Source: Bacteroidota bacterium
Lineage (GTDB): Bacteria > Bacteroidota > Rhodothermia > Rhodothermales > UBA10348
Assembly: GCA_029262835.1 (NCBI GenBank)
Contig: JAJCYQ010000089.1
Location: 23,591-87,590 of the forward strand
Direction of reading: 5' to 3'
Length of the DNA stretch: 64,000 nucleotides
A program made the position numbers and the translations under genes. Under the pieces are notes generated by a model. That model saw nothing but the letters and a program-made list of their open reading frames with translations. It was not told the DNA's origin and searched no databases. Numbering within the stretch: the stretch's first letter is position 1; the number at the start of each line of letters is the position of its first letter. Positions 8,600-17,943 of the stretch are shown here, one piece after another.

Positions 8600-9652
8600 T
8601 CAGAATTGCAGATTGAACGTGTACCAGTGCGTCTGTTCCAATCGTCCGAAATCCGCGTAGGCATAGTCGAATCGGGCACGGATACTTCGGTCAATTCGCA
8701 GGTTGAGCCCGCCACCGAAAGTAAGTCCCTGTTCACCATCTGTTTCGAACAGGTTTTTATAGCCCACCCGCAGCGAAATAAGGTCCCTGAAAATGAACTC
8801 CGAGCCAAGGTTCATGTATTCACTGTTGTCGTTGGGATGCGCGGCATCGACCAGTGCGACGACGCGGTAATCGGCGTTCCGTACGGCGTCCCAAGCCAGT
8901 CCGACGCGGAACAGAAGGGGAAGCGTGAACTCCTCGGCCAGGAACTCGGCATTGACAATTTCCACGTTGCCCTGTTCCTCGGGCGCCGGATCGGTGCTGA
9001 ACAGGATATCGCGACCGGACATCTGCATGCGCGGACCGAAGTTGGCCATCGAGGCGCCGAGTCGGAGGCGTTCGTAGGGCGTGGTGAAGAGGACACCGAT
9101 GTCAAGGGCCGTGGCGGTGGCCGTGGAGTGCCAGATCTTTTCCCGGATGTACTTGACGGTACCTCCGATGGAAAACCGATCGGTGAGCGCCCGGGCGTAA
9201 GTGAGTTGGATAGCGTAATCCTGTTTCTTGAAGAGCTCCCCGGTCCCGAGGGGCTCCTCGACCGTGCGGACCGCCATGTCGCCGGAATCCAGAAAGAGCA
9301 GTGAGGCAGCCACCGTGCCCATGGCTCCAAGATCGATCCCGACCGCAGCATAGTTGTAGTCGATATCAGCCAGATACTGCGTGTGCGACAACTGCACCGC
9401 CGAGCCGTTCATCCGAGCCAGCCCGGCCGGATTCCAATAGAGCGCCGAGAGGTCGCTGGCTTCGGCCACGAACGTGCCGCCAAGCGAAATGGCCCGCGCT
9501 CCGACGCCAAGTTTGAGGAACTGCGCCGATGTCGTGCCGACCTTGGTTATGGTTTCGGTCTCGCCGTTTTCCAGCACATTCTGCGCCTGGACGGTCGGCG
9601 AGAGCGCCAAAAGGGCAGCGACGAGGACGAGGATGGATGTAGTTTGCGTCAT
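8600..9652 (-). CDS. PorV/PorQ-family outer-membrane beta-barrel protein
   Basis: 350 residues with a signal peptide (LVLVAALLALSPTVQAQ), then the family opening TSAQFLKLGVGARAISLGGTFVAEASDLSALYWNPAGLARM, here shortened to its key parts GVGARA, LGGTF and YWNPAGLA. The rest alternates short hydrophobic and polar stretches, as in a barrel, and ends with aromatic F (FNLQF), a barrel end signature. In T9SS, PorV shuttles folded cargo to the attachment complex at the cell surface. It lies nine bases downstream of a large T9SS cargo gene and directly before an amidase that also carries the sorting domain, so a dedicated shuttle role is a reasonable inference. No core T9SS genes are in view. Confidence 0.85.
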   Translation of the reverse strand: MTQTTSILVLVAALLALSPTVQAQNVLENGETETITKVGTTSAQFLKLGVGARAISLGGTFVAEASDLSALYWNPAGLARMNGSAVQLSHTQYLADIDYNYAAVGIDLGAMGTVAASLLFLDSGDMAVRTVEEPLGTGELFKKQDYAIQLTYARALTDRFSIGGTVKYIREKIWHSTATATALDIGVLFTTPYERLRLGASMANFGPRMQMSGRDILFSTDPAPEEQGNVEIVNAEFLAEEFTLPLLFRVGLAWDAVRNADYRVVALVDAAHPNDNSEYMNLGSEFIFRDLISLRVGYKNLFETDGEQGLTFGGGLNLRIDRSIRARFDYAYADFGRLEQTHWYTFNLQF

Positions 9653-9660
9653 GGTAGTCG

Positions 9661-12600
9661 TTATTTGATGACGGCAAATTTCCCGATGTACGATCCACCG
9701 TCCCAGTCGACGTGGAATATGTACAGGCCGTATGCGATGTTCATGTTGTCTTTCGTGCGCAGGTCCCAGAACTGCTTGCCGTCATCGACTGCCGAGTCTC
9801 GTTCAATAGTGTCGACCAGTTCGCCAGAGAGTGTATAGATCCGGATCGTGGCCTTCGCCGGTACATTCGCGAAATAAAGGCGCCTGTCGCCGCGGGCCGA
9901 TCGCGACACCGGGTTGGTCGGCTCGATCGTATTGGTCATTACGTACGGGTTCGGGACGGCATATATGCATTCGCCCCGCTCGTCGTCGCAGTTGAAAACC
10001 TTCTCCCGCGATGTGGCGACATCATCACGCGCGCCGACCGTCCTGAACGTAAAAGAGTCGTTTTCGCGGAATGGTTTTTCCGTGCGTACGAAGAAAACGT
10101 CACCGTCGCCCGGCGTTTCGTCGACGTTTTCGAGCGCCACCTGCCAGGTGGCTGTCAGCGTGCCATCAATGGATTCCAGGAAAATAATGGGTTCATTCAC
10201 ATCCCAGGTGCCAGAGCGGTTCAGGTCCGGCGTGAATACCTGCAATTCCGTATTGGCTTCAGTGAGGTTCACCACGCGAAACGGTATGGGGATATTGTTG
10301 CTGAAACTGTTGCCAATGTCGGAGTTTGAGAACGTGATTTCATAGTCAGCGGGCTGCGGAATGCGTCCGGGACCTGATGTGGCAACACGAACCTGGAAGG
10401 GAATATTCCTTCCGCCCTGACTCCAACCGGTCTGTCCGTCCTCTATGGCCAAGTCCACGTCCTGTACGAAGACGTGGAGGCCATCGAACACCGGGTTACC
10501 TTCCTCGCTGTTGATTAGTGCGCTCTCGGCAATTGGCCGGTGCGTGAACGTGGCGGTCAGTGAGTCTCCATCAGCGACCTGGCCCGCAAAAATCAATACA
10601 CTTCCGCTGGCTTCAATAAGTTCATAATCCACGTCCTCAGCGAGCTGCGTGCCATTGGAGGTGCGCAGCACGAAGGAGTCGGCATTGATATTGGGGACTC
10701 CCAGGGACGACGTCTTCCCCGTCAGTGCCCGAATGCTTACGGTTCGCGGGTTCTGGTCGGTGACGGAGTAAACAGTGGCTCCGTCACGTTTGTTGAAGTC
10801 AATACGGTAGTTTCCGTCGGGCGGAACCGCCATGGGGTCCAGTATCTCTATGGATATATCGCCCGTGGCGTGCCCGGTTTCGTGTTGGATACCGCCGGCC
10901 TCGACAATGGACGGAGCCAGGTAGCCTGCTGTTACTGGCCTCGGGACGACACTGACGGTGTTGACATCGAATATGAACGATTCATCGACCGGATTGAACG
11001 TGACAGTTTTGGATGTTTCACTCGGCGGAATGCCGTCAGGGCTGTCGATGTCGCCCGAGAAGCCCCTGTCGTAGGCCGTTACCGCGTAGTAGTAGGTCTG
11101 GCCATTGACCACACGGTTGGTGTCGACGAAAGTGTGGAAGAGTCCGGTGTCATTGCCGAGATTGAATGACACGCCACGTCCTGGAAATGGGATGGACGAT
11201 GGGCCCGTAAGTCCGTTGTCCAGATCAAACTTGGCTTCCACTCCATTCGTAGTGGTGAGCGGTTGGAACAGGAAAGCCGAACCGTTGATGTCCGTGATCT
11301 TCTGCTGGTCACTGAAAGACGGGTCGGTTGAGCGGTATATGGCATACCCTTCAAAGTCCTTGTCCCGCGAAAGCGGATCCACGGAGTCTTCCGCGATGGC
11401 GTCCCAGTAAAGCGTCACTTTCTGGTCGCCCGGAACGGCTCTCAGGTTTGGTTTGGCTGGGGGACGGGCGAAGCGGTACCCGACGTCAAAGATCTGCTGC
11501 GCCGTTTCGGCGTTCAGGCGGAGGTCGTTGAGCGACTCGCCAAGGACGAGGGCAATGGAAAAACGCTTCGTTTCACCAGCACGCAAGGGGAAATAGCCCG
11601 AGCCGTAGATGAAGACGTTGTCTCCCGGCTCCTCGGGGATCTCACTGAAGTTGCCTGGCTCCACGAATTGCCAGACGCGCTCGTCGTTGCTGACTCGATT
11701 GCCCGCGAAGGGTGGCGACGCGAACGACGTCAGACCAATCATATCCGATTCGTCGATATCGGTAAACTCGAAGTTTGGCTCGCCGGGCTTGGTGATGTCA
11801 AAGAGGTCACCGGCCGTGGGGAGTCCATCGCCCTCTCCCTCGTCTCCGGTACCTGGAATACCGTCAATGCCTACATCATCCGTTTCCGGGTCCCAGTCAT
11901 TGTCGTTGTCAATGCCATCGGTCCACGACTCGTCGATCATGCCGTCGCCATCGTTGTCAATGCCATCACCCTCGAAGCGCACGCCGTCAATGATTTCCGT
12001 TCCAAGGCCTGGGCTCTCGAGGAATTTGTATCCGAAGAAGCCAGGAACGCGGCCTGGAATGTCCGAGCGTCCGTCTGCATCGAAGGCGAAGACCATGTTC
12101 AGGCTGGGGTCGAAAAAGGCCAGGTCATCTGGCCAGTCGCCGGGTCCACCGATGTGCGGATCGCCCCACATGCCGAACACTACCTTGTCGAGATCCTTCT
12201 CCGACTTGTTCGTGATCTTGTACACCATGAAGATGGTGTCTTCAGCGAGTGGGTTGGCCCACTGGTAGAGGCGGACCTCTACTTCGAGTCCAAGGCCCCG
12301 TTTGGTAGAGTCCGACGCAAACGGGTAGTACTTGAACTCCCGGTTGCTGTAGTCGTTCATGAAATAGAGCGCTTCCTTGTCGGCGTTGGAAGCTCCCTGC
12401 TGGAGGGCACCTGGCCACACGAATTCCTTCAGGTTCTCATTGAACCAATCATCGGGCCAGGAATCGGGCTTACCGTCGAGGTTCTTGTCTTCGGCATCGG
12501 ACACAGGGATGAGAGCCGAATTCGGATTAACGACATTAAGTCCGTCAAAATTGCCGACAGGCTCTGCACACGGAATAGGCTGCCAGCCCCACTGCTCGGT

Positions 12601-13089
12601 GCCGTCCGGGCTGACTTCGCCGCCATTCGATACGAGGCCATCGGAGATAATGTGCATGACATAAACCTGGTCGCCGTTTTCATCGCGCACAGGCTGCCCA
12701 TTTTCATCGACCAGAGGAACGGACTTAGGATCTCTCACGTCATTGTCGTCAATGATCTCCGCTCCCACGAACGGACCGAACTCGAAACCATATCCCAGAC
12801 CGTTCCACACGATGTCCGTGATGGTGTTACCGGGGGAACTGATGGAACCGAAGTTGAGCACCTGGGTGGTAATGCGGTTGCCGTTCAGGATCACGTCGCG
12901 GCGCGTGGCAAAGGCCTCTTCCTGACACTCGGAGATGGCCTGTGTACCACCCTTGTTGGTTTGTTGGTTGATCCAGGTCCGGAGATCACTGTAGGACTGG
13001 CCGCGGGTACGTTCCTGTCCCTGGGCGGGGGCGGACAGAAGAGATATCGCAAATAATACCCCGAAAAAGCGTAAAAAAAGACGTGTCAT
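9661..13089 (-). CDS. Very large secreted protein with FnIII-like region and T9SS sorting domain, function unknown
   Basis: 1142 residues. A signal peptide covers residues 1-25 (FFGVLFAISLLSAPAQGQ). Residues ~370-425 hold a run of Asp/Gly calcium-binding-like repeats (GDGIDNDGDGMIDE, DGIDNDND). A fibronectin-III-like segment follows from about 550 (PNLRAVPGDQKVTLYWD, then GYAIYRST), and the last ~95 residues match a T9SS type A sorting domain (YAVPNPYV, then IRIYTLSGELVDTI and YGLYIFHVD). I do not recognise a catalytic domain. It sits 22 bases after the TonB-dependent receptor gene and just before the PorV-like gene, which suggests a surface-displayed partner of that receptor. Similar giant secreted proteins next to receptors are common in Rhodothermota and Ignavibacteria, with no known role. 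Confidence 0.8.
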   Translation of the reverse strand: MTRLFLRFFGVLFAISLLSAPAQGQERTRGQSYSDLRTWINQQTNKGGTQAISECQEEAFATRRDVILNGNRITTQVLNFGSISSPGNTITDIVWNGLGYGFEFGPFVGAEIIDDNDVRDPKSVPLVDENGQPVRDENGDQVYVMHIISDGLVSNGGEVSPDGTEQWGWQPIPCAEPVGNFDGLNVVNPNSALIPVSDAEDKNLDGKPDSWPDDWFNENLKEFVWPGALQQGASNADKEALYFMNDYSNREFKYYPFASDSTKRGLGLEVEVRLYQWANPLAEDTIFMVYKITNKSEKDLDKVVFGMWGDPHIGGPGDWPDDLAFFDPSLNMVFAFDADGRSDIPGRVPGFFGYKFLESPGLGTEIIDGVRFEGDGIDNDGDGMIDESWTDGIDNDNDWDPETDDVGIDGIPGTGDEGEGDGLPTAGDLFDITKPGEPNFEFTDIDESDMIGLTSFASPPFAGNRVSNDERVWQFVEPGNFSEIPEEPGDNVFIYGSGYFPLRAGETKRFSIALVLGESLNDLRLNAETAQQIFDVGYRFARPPAKPNLRAVPGDQKVTLYWDAIAEDSVDPLSRDKDFEGYAIYRSTDPSFSDQQKITDINGSAFLFQPLTTTNGVEAKFDLDNGLTGPSSIPFPGRGVSFNLGNDTGLFHTFVDTNRVVNGQTYYYAVTAYDRGFSGDIDSPDGIPPSETSKTVTFNPVDESFIFDVNTVSVVPRPVTAGYLAPSIVEAGGIQHETGHATGDISIEILDPMAVPPDGNYRIDFNKRDGATVYSVTDQNPRTVSIRALTGKTSSLGVPNINADSFVLRTSNGTQLAEDVDYELIEASGSVLIFAGQVADGDSLTATFTHRPIAESALINSEEGNPVFDGLHVFVQDVDLAIEDGQTGWSQGGRNIPFQVRVATSGPGRIPQPADYEITFSNSDIGNSFSNNIPIPFRVVNLTEANTELQVFTPDLNRSGTWDVNEPIIFLESIDGTLTATWQVALENVDETPGDGDVFFVRTEKPFRENDSFTFRTVGARDDVATSREKVFNCDDERGECIYAVPNPYVMTNTIEPTNPVSRSARGDRRLYFANVPAKATIRIYTLSGELVDTIERDSAVDDGKQFWDLRTKDNMNIAYGLYIFHVDWDGGSYIGKFAVIK

Positions 13090-13111
13090 GGGATGACGTG
13101 GGTGTCGCAGG

Positions 13112-15871
13112 TTAGAAGTTCAGCGTGGCGCCAACGCGGATTTCACGGGGAGCAGAGAAGAAATTGGGGCGGTTCTCGTACTCTTCGAGCGATTGGATGC
13201 CCGGAAGCCCCAGCTGGACGGCACTTTCCCAGGCGGCGAATACGCCGCGCTGGTCGGAGAGGGAGCGCGTGGCACGTCCGGTGTCCGAAAACACAAAGTT
13301 CTCGTTCAGCCGGTCCAGCACATTGAATATGCGGGCAAAAACACGCAAACTGGCCCGGTCGTTCAGTTCCACCGTGCGGTGCATCTGCATGTCGAGCTTG
13401 GTCGTCGTTGGCTTGCGTTCCTGATTCGGTAGCTGGTCTATTTTCTGGTCAATCAGGAGCGGCGTATACGGGTAGCCCGACGCAAGTTGACCAATGAACG
13501 ACACGCCCCACGCCCTGCCGGGCGAGATGGTGACGGTGCTCGAGAGGATGTGGCGCTGGTCGAAGTCGAGCGGGATCAGTTCGAATTCTGTTTCCTTGCC
13601 CGAGAGCGTATTGAAAAAGAAGGCATTGGCATCGTCGTTGTTGCCCTCTGCGACCTGGAATGTATAGTCGAGCGTGGCTGCAAGGTAGCCGCCCGGTGCC
13701 CGGCGTTTGGTGAGTGCCAGGGTGAATCCTTTCACGTTGGCGTAATCCCGGTTCTGGTAGATGGCGAACTGGTCCTCTCCGGAAATTGTGGAAAATCGGA
13801 TGTTCTGCAGCGCCAGGTAGTCCCGGATGTCCTTGAAGAAGCCCGTCACGTCAAAGGCGAGGGTCTCTGTCAATTGCTGCTGCAGTCCTATTTCATACTG
13901 GACAGAGCGCTCTGGTCGCAGGTTGGTATTGCCAAATGTGGGCGCCGTGCCTACCGGAAATTCGAACTCCGGGTTCACGTACATATTGCGCAGGCGTGGC
14001 ATCTGGGCAAAGTGGCCGTACGAAAAGTGGATGATGCCACGGTTGGTGATGGGGAAGGAAACGCCGAGACGAGGCATCAGGATATTCACGACGTCGGCTT
14101 GCTGGAGTTCGCTGTTGCGCGTTTGTGGATCCAGCAAGTTCGGGATGAAGAGCCCGTGTGGATTGAAGCGTTCATACCGCAGACCGGCATTGATGATGAA
14201 GTCTGAAAACTCCAGCTTGTCCTGTGCGTAGGCGCTGATCTGCACGACTTTCTGATCCTCGTAGAAGTCGTGGGCCGGAGTTGTAACCTCAGGTACGGAA
14301 GGCTCCAGGTACTGATCGCCGTCGAACAGGATGGTCATGTTGCGACGGTCCAGGTAGTGCAGGTTATACTCAAAACCCGCCTTCGTTTCATGTATGGCCC
14401 CAATTTGGCGCGTGTAGTCGGTTTTCAGCCGGTAAGAATCGGAACGTTCACGCACGCGACCTTTCTGATTGCCCCCCATGAGGAAGTTGTTGCCGGGAAA
14501 GCCGACGATGGCCCCGGTCGAGACGTACCTGGGGTCATTGGGGTCATCGTAGAGGTAGTTCTTCGCTTCGTTGTTGGCGTAGGAAAAACGGACCGTATAG
14601 AAAGATTTGTCGTTCAGCGAGTGGGTCCAGGCCACACCGTGATTGGTACCGGTATCCCGGAATGTGGACACGCCGTCTGGATTCAATCGGTAGGCAAAAT
14701 TGAATGGTGTTCGCTTGCCGCCGTCCGAAATGAACGAGTATTCCAGCTTGGTACCGGGCCAGAACTTCGTGTTCAGTTTGGCCACCAGGTTGTGGCCTTC
14801 TGCGGGGTTCATGCTCACCGTTTCTCCAGGAATCGGCTCGTCTTCTCCATACTCGTACCACGGACGGCCCTGGATCTCATAATACCAGGCGGGGCCGTCG
14901 TAGTCTGGGATGAACTCCCGGATCTGATTGATGAGTCCAGGGTCGCCGTTGAAGTTGGCAGAATCCGACGGCAGGAACGTGCGGCGTCCGTAGATGTGGC
15001 CATCGTCATTGTCTATGCGACCCGAAACGAAAAACTTGACGCGTTTCGCGAAAGGCACAGGGCCGCTGAACGTACCTTCAAGTGTATAGACATTGGCGCG
15101 GAGCTCGTTGTCGCTGAAGAAGACATCATCGTGCGTCGTGAAATTGTTGCCCCCATAAACGCTGATGGAGCCTTCCACTTTGTCGCCGCCCTCTTTTGTG
15201 ACCAGGTTTACAATGCCCGACATGGCCTTGCCGTACTCTGCATTGAATGCGCCTGAAATGACGGTCATTTCCTGGATGGCGTCGGCCGCAACGGACGTAG
15301 CCAGGCCATTCGTCTCGAACGGGTTGCCGACAGACATGCCGTCGACCAGGTAGGCGACCTCGTTGCTTCGTCCTCCACGGATATGGATGGCGCCACCAGG
15401 ACCTGTCGTGACGCCCGCCTGCGTCGTGAGGACACCGAAGAAGCCTTCAACCGGAAGCGCCTCAATTTCTTCCGCGTTGGTAGTTGTTTTGGACGACGTG
15501 AGATCTTTCTGCACGAGCGGACGCTCTGCCTGGACCACAATCTCTTCACCGCCTATCACCTCTTCCGACATCTCAACGTCGTAACGCGTTGTCTGACCTG
15601 TAGTTACACGCAAGCCTGTCACCTGCTGGGCAGCGAAGCCGATGTATGAGAAACGCAGCGCATACTCGCCCGGGCGAAGGTTGAGCAGCACATAGTTGCC
15701 GTCAGCATCCGTGACCGTGCCCTGGGTGGTGCCTTCGATGATCACATTGACGCCGATCAAGGCCTCGCCCGTCTCACCATCCGTGATCTTACCTGCAATC
15801 TTTCCCTGGCCTGCGGCAACATGGATGCCAAGAAAACAGCCCAGTATGAGCAAAAAACCCGCTTTGTACAT
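13112..15871 (-). CDS. TonB-dependent outer-membrane receptor with carboxypeptidase-regulatory-like N-terminal domain
   Basis: About 919 residues from the ATG at 15871 (MYKAGFLLILGCFLGIHVAAGQ, a signal peptide). Residues ~25-100 form a CarboxypepD_reg-like domain (GKITDGETGEALIGVNVII and TVTDADGNYVL). A plug domain follows (IHIRGGRSNEVAYLVDGM, then GAFNAEYGKAMSGIVNLVTKEG shortened), then a long beta-barrel ending in RVGATLNF with terminal Phe. It should bind a substrate at the cell surface and move it across the outer membrane with TonB energy, or serve an export-linked role as some T9SS-associated receptors are thought to. It is first in the operon. Its promoter must lie in the 41 bases before the upstream terminator or come from read-through; I see only a CAACA direct repeat around AGATATCT at 15888-15904. 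Confidence 0.9.
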   Translation of the reverse strand: MYKAGFLLILGCFLGIHVAAGQGKIAGKITDGETGEALIGVNVIIEGTTQGTVTDADGNYVLLNLRPGEYALRFSYIGFAAQQVTGLRVTTGQTTRYDVEMSEEVIGGEEIVVQAERPLVQKDLTSSKTTTNAEEIEALPVEGFFGVLTTQAGVTTGPGGAIHIRGGRSNEVAYLVDGMSVGNPFETNGLATSVAADAIQEMTVISGAFNAEYGKAMSGIVNLVTKEGGDKVEGSISVYGGNNFTTHDDVFFSDNELRANVYTLEGTFSGPVPFAKRVKFFVSGRIDNDDGHIYGRRTFLPSDSANFNGDPGLINQIREFIPDYDGPAWYYEIQGRPWYEYGEDEPIPGETVSMNPAEGHNLVAKLNTKFWPGTKLEYSFISDGGKRTPFNFAYRLNPDGVSTFRDTGTNHGVAWTHSLNDKSFYTVRFSYANNEAKNYLYDDPNDPRYVSTGAIVGFPGNNFLMGGNQKGRVRERSDSYRLKTDYTRQIGAIHETKAGFEYNLHYLDRRNMTILFDGDQYLEPSVPEVTTPAHDFYEDQKVVQISAYAQDKLEFSDFIINAGLRYERFNPHGLFIPNLLDPQTRNSELQQADVVNILMPRLGVSFPITNRGIIHFSYGHFAQMPRLRNMYVNPEFEFPVGTAPTFGNTNLRPERSVQYEIGLQQQLTETLAFDVTGFFKDIRDYLALQNIRFSTISGEDQFAIYQNRDYANVKGFTLALTKRRAPGGYLAATLDYTFQVAEGNNDDANAFFFNTLSGKETEFELIPLDFDQRHILSSTVTISPGRAWGVSFIGQLASGYPYTPLLIDQKIDQLPNQERKPTTTKLDMQMHRTVELNDRASLRVFARIFNVLDRLNENFVFSDTGRATRSLSDQRGVFAAWESAVQLGLPGIQSLEEYENRPNFFSAPREIRVGATLNF

Positions 15872-15912
15872 GATCTCTGTCAGGGTGTGTTGAGATATCT
15901 GTTGCACCGGCG

Positions 15913-15946
15913 AAAAAAATGGGGAGGCCCCTCGCGGGGCCTCCCC
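15913..15946 (-). terminator. Strong intrinsic terminator after the FG-GAP protein gene
   Basis: GGGGAGGCCCC and GGGGCCTCCCC pair perfectly around a TCGC loop (15921-15946). On the minus strand the stem is followed by a seven-T run (15913-15919). It separates the upstream FG-GAP gene from the TonB-dependent receptor operon. Confidence 0.88.
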
Positions 15947-15968
15947 AAAGATAATGCTTCGGGGCCTG

Positions 15969-17828
15969 TTACTTCACCAGAACGACGGACTTGCTCTGGC
16001 GGAAGTTACCGTACTCCAGCGTGTAGAAGTACGTGCCACTGGCCGCCATGGCGCCAGCATCGGTGGTGCCATCCCAGTAGACCTCATGTGTTCCTTTGGC
16101 GCGCACGTCGTTGCTGACGAGCGTACGGACTACGCGTCCCTGTGAGTCATAGACGTTCACACTGACCGCCTTCTGTATGGGAAGCGTGAAGCGGATGCTG
16201 GTTGAACCGCGGAACGGGTTCGGATAGCTCTGCTCCAGGATGTAGTCTGAGGGGAGGACGACGTCCGTGTCTTCAATCGCGACATTTACGCCGTCACTCG
16301 TCAGGATGCGCAGAAAGACGCGCTCATTGGCGCGCGCCGATACAACCACGTCTGTCTCGGTGGAGTCAGCCGGATTGAACGTACGGTTGATGGTGAACAG
16401 GCTGTCGTCCACACCTTGCATTCCAACGGCCAGTTCGTTCCAACCATCGCCATCTGCATCTCCAAGAAACGCGAGCTTGGAAACGAACTCTGGACCTTGG
16501 CCACCATCTTCACGGAACTCTGTGATGACACCGGCAGAGTCCCTGGTCACCGTACTGAACACATCGAGGGGCTCTCCAATGCGGATGTCGATGGGTTCGG
16601 TATAGCTGGCGGGATCTTCAACGTCGCCACCAATATACTCGGACACACGCAACCAAGCAGGAGCCTGACCCTGCTCGAATTGACCGGGAGTGTAGGAAGG
16701 GCCACCTGCAATGAGGTCGGGATTACCATCCTGGTCGAGATCACCGATCGTCAAGCCGAGTGAGGACAGGCCCGGGATGGTATTGAAGGAAACGTTGTCA
16801 GACGTCACTTCAAGTGCACTTTCACCAGCTTCATAATTCAGAACGGAAACGGCACCAGTCTGCAGGTTGGGGCAGTACACTTCGGTGTCTCCGTCAGCAT
16901 TCATGTCAAACCCGAAGCAACCGAAGAAGGCGACATGATCTCCGACACCGGCAGATGCCTGCAGATTGATATTGGGGTCTCCGTCAGCCGGGAGGACATA
17001 CGTGTCAGGACCGGTCACCGACATGTTGGTGAAGTTGTAGCTGTTCCACGACATCATTGCTACGTCCATCGTGCCATCTCCATTCAGGTCGCCAGGTACA
17101 ATGCCATAAGGGCTACCGCCACCGCGAGCTACGGGATCGAAGTCTTCGGTCGCCCGCGACGAGACCGTGGCCTCCTGGACGAAAGTCTCAAAGCCGGAAC
17201 CAATGTCACCGGTCACACCGATGACCATCCATACATCAGAGGAATTGGCTCCCCCGTTATTTCCGAAGTAGAGTTCATCGAATCCGTCTCCGTCCAGATC
17301 CATGGCACCCATCTGCTCTGCTCTCCAGCGGTCCAGAGGTTCGCCGTCAAAATCGTACTTGACCGGGGTGGTCGAGAACGTGTCGTCCCCCGTGGCTTCG
17401 AAGAAGAACAATCCGATTCCGGCAAGAGGATTGTCATCCGTGAACGAAGAGCCGGACGGGATGATGATCTCGCCGAATCCGTCACCATCAAGATCGCCAC
17501 CGGTCATGGTCCGGATATTGCCGGTCGAACTGGTTGAGTCTTCCAGGGATGGCGTCGAGAATATCAACTCCCAGGTGTCAGCTCCTTTGTTCTCGAAGAC
17601 ATGGACGCGTCCTCCCAAGGTGTAATCGGACAGGAGCACCTCGACCAGGCCGTCGCCATCCAGGTCGAAGGGGCCGTCGACTTGGCGTGCTCCGGAGTGA
17701 GTGGTACTGAAGGGCCCATCAACAGATGGGGCCACGCCCCAAGAAAAATCGGAAGTGACGACCTGGGCGGAAGCGCTTCCGGCAAACATGAACAGCACGG
17801 CAAGCGAAAAAACAGTAACGAATCGCAT
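15969..17828 (-). CDS. Secreted FG-GAP/VCBS beta-propeller protein with T9SS sorting domain
   Basis: About 619 residues. A signal peptide (MRFVTVFSLAVLFMFAGSASAQ) precedes at least seven Asp-rich propeller repeats with calcium-binding loops: DLDGDGLVEVLL, DLDGDGFGEIII, DLDGDGFDELYF, DLNGDGTMDVAM, DMNADGDTEVYC, DLDQDGNPDLIA, DADGDGWNELAV. The C-terminus is a T9SS type A sorting domain (SYPNPFRGSTSIRF, VNVYDSQGRVVRTL, GTYFYTLEYG). It is likely exported and anchored or released at the surface, with binding rather than catalysis as the simplest role. It is monocistronic: a good promoter lies at 17909-17937 and a strong terminator at 15913-15946. ATG 17828 is chosen because it starts the signal peptide; the frame is open to 17873. 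Confidence 0.87.
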   Translation of the reverse strand: MRFVTVFSLAVLFMFAGSASAQVVTSDFSWGVAPSVDGPFSTTHSGARQVDGPFDLDGDGLVEVLLSDYTLGGRVHVFENKGADTWELIFSTPSLEDSTSSTGNIRTMTGGDLDGDGFGEIIIPSGSSFTDDNPLAGIGLFFFEATGDDTFSTTPVKYDFDGEPLDRWRAEQMGAMDLDGDGFDELYFGNNGGANSSDVWMVIGVTGDIGSGFETFVQEATVSSRATEDFDPVARGGGSPYGIVPGDLNGDGTMDVAMMSWNSYNFTNMSVTGPDTYVLPADGDPNINLQASAGVGDHVAFFGCFGFDMNADGDTEVYCPNLQTGAVSVLNYEAGESALEVTSDNVSFNTIPGLSSLGLTIGDLDQDGNPDLIAGGPSYTPGQFEQGQAPAWLRVSEYIGGDVEDPASYTEPIDIRIGEPLDVFSTVTRDSAGVITEFREDGGQGPEFVSKLAFLGDADGDGWNELAVGMQGVDDSLFTINRTFNPADSTETDVVVSARANERVFLRILTSDGVNVAIEDTDVVLPSDYILEQSYPNPFRGSTSIRFTLPIQKAVSVNVYDSQGRVVRTLVSNDVRAKGTHEVYWDGTTDAGAMAASGTYFYTLEYGNFRQSKSVVLVK

Positions 17829-17908
17829 GTATTTGTGTGGGTTGGTGAAAAATGGGTAAGACCCTGCCGGCACCGGGTAGGCTGGCGGAGTCGCAAATGT
17901 TTACATTA

Positions 17909-17937
17909 ATACTACACACACCTGACCTCTCTGTCAA
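17909..17937 (-). promoter_or_regulatory. Candidate sigma-70-type promoter for the FG-GAP protein gene
   Basis: Read on the minus strand, a perfect TTGACA (17937-17932) is followed after 17 bases by TAGTAT (17914-17909). The transcript would start near 17902, leaving a leader of about 75 bases before the ATG at 17828. It lies in the divergent gap just before the GHL10 glycosidase start at 17944. Confidence 0.55.
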
Positions 17938-17943
17938 CCTTGG

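Noticed and set aside
11668..13056. 462-codon plus-strand open frame
   Set aside because: Antisense shadow of the large T9SS cargo gene; no recognisable protein features.
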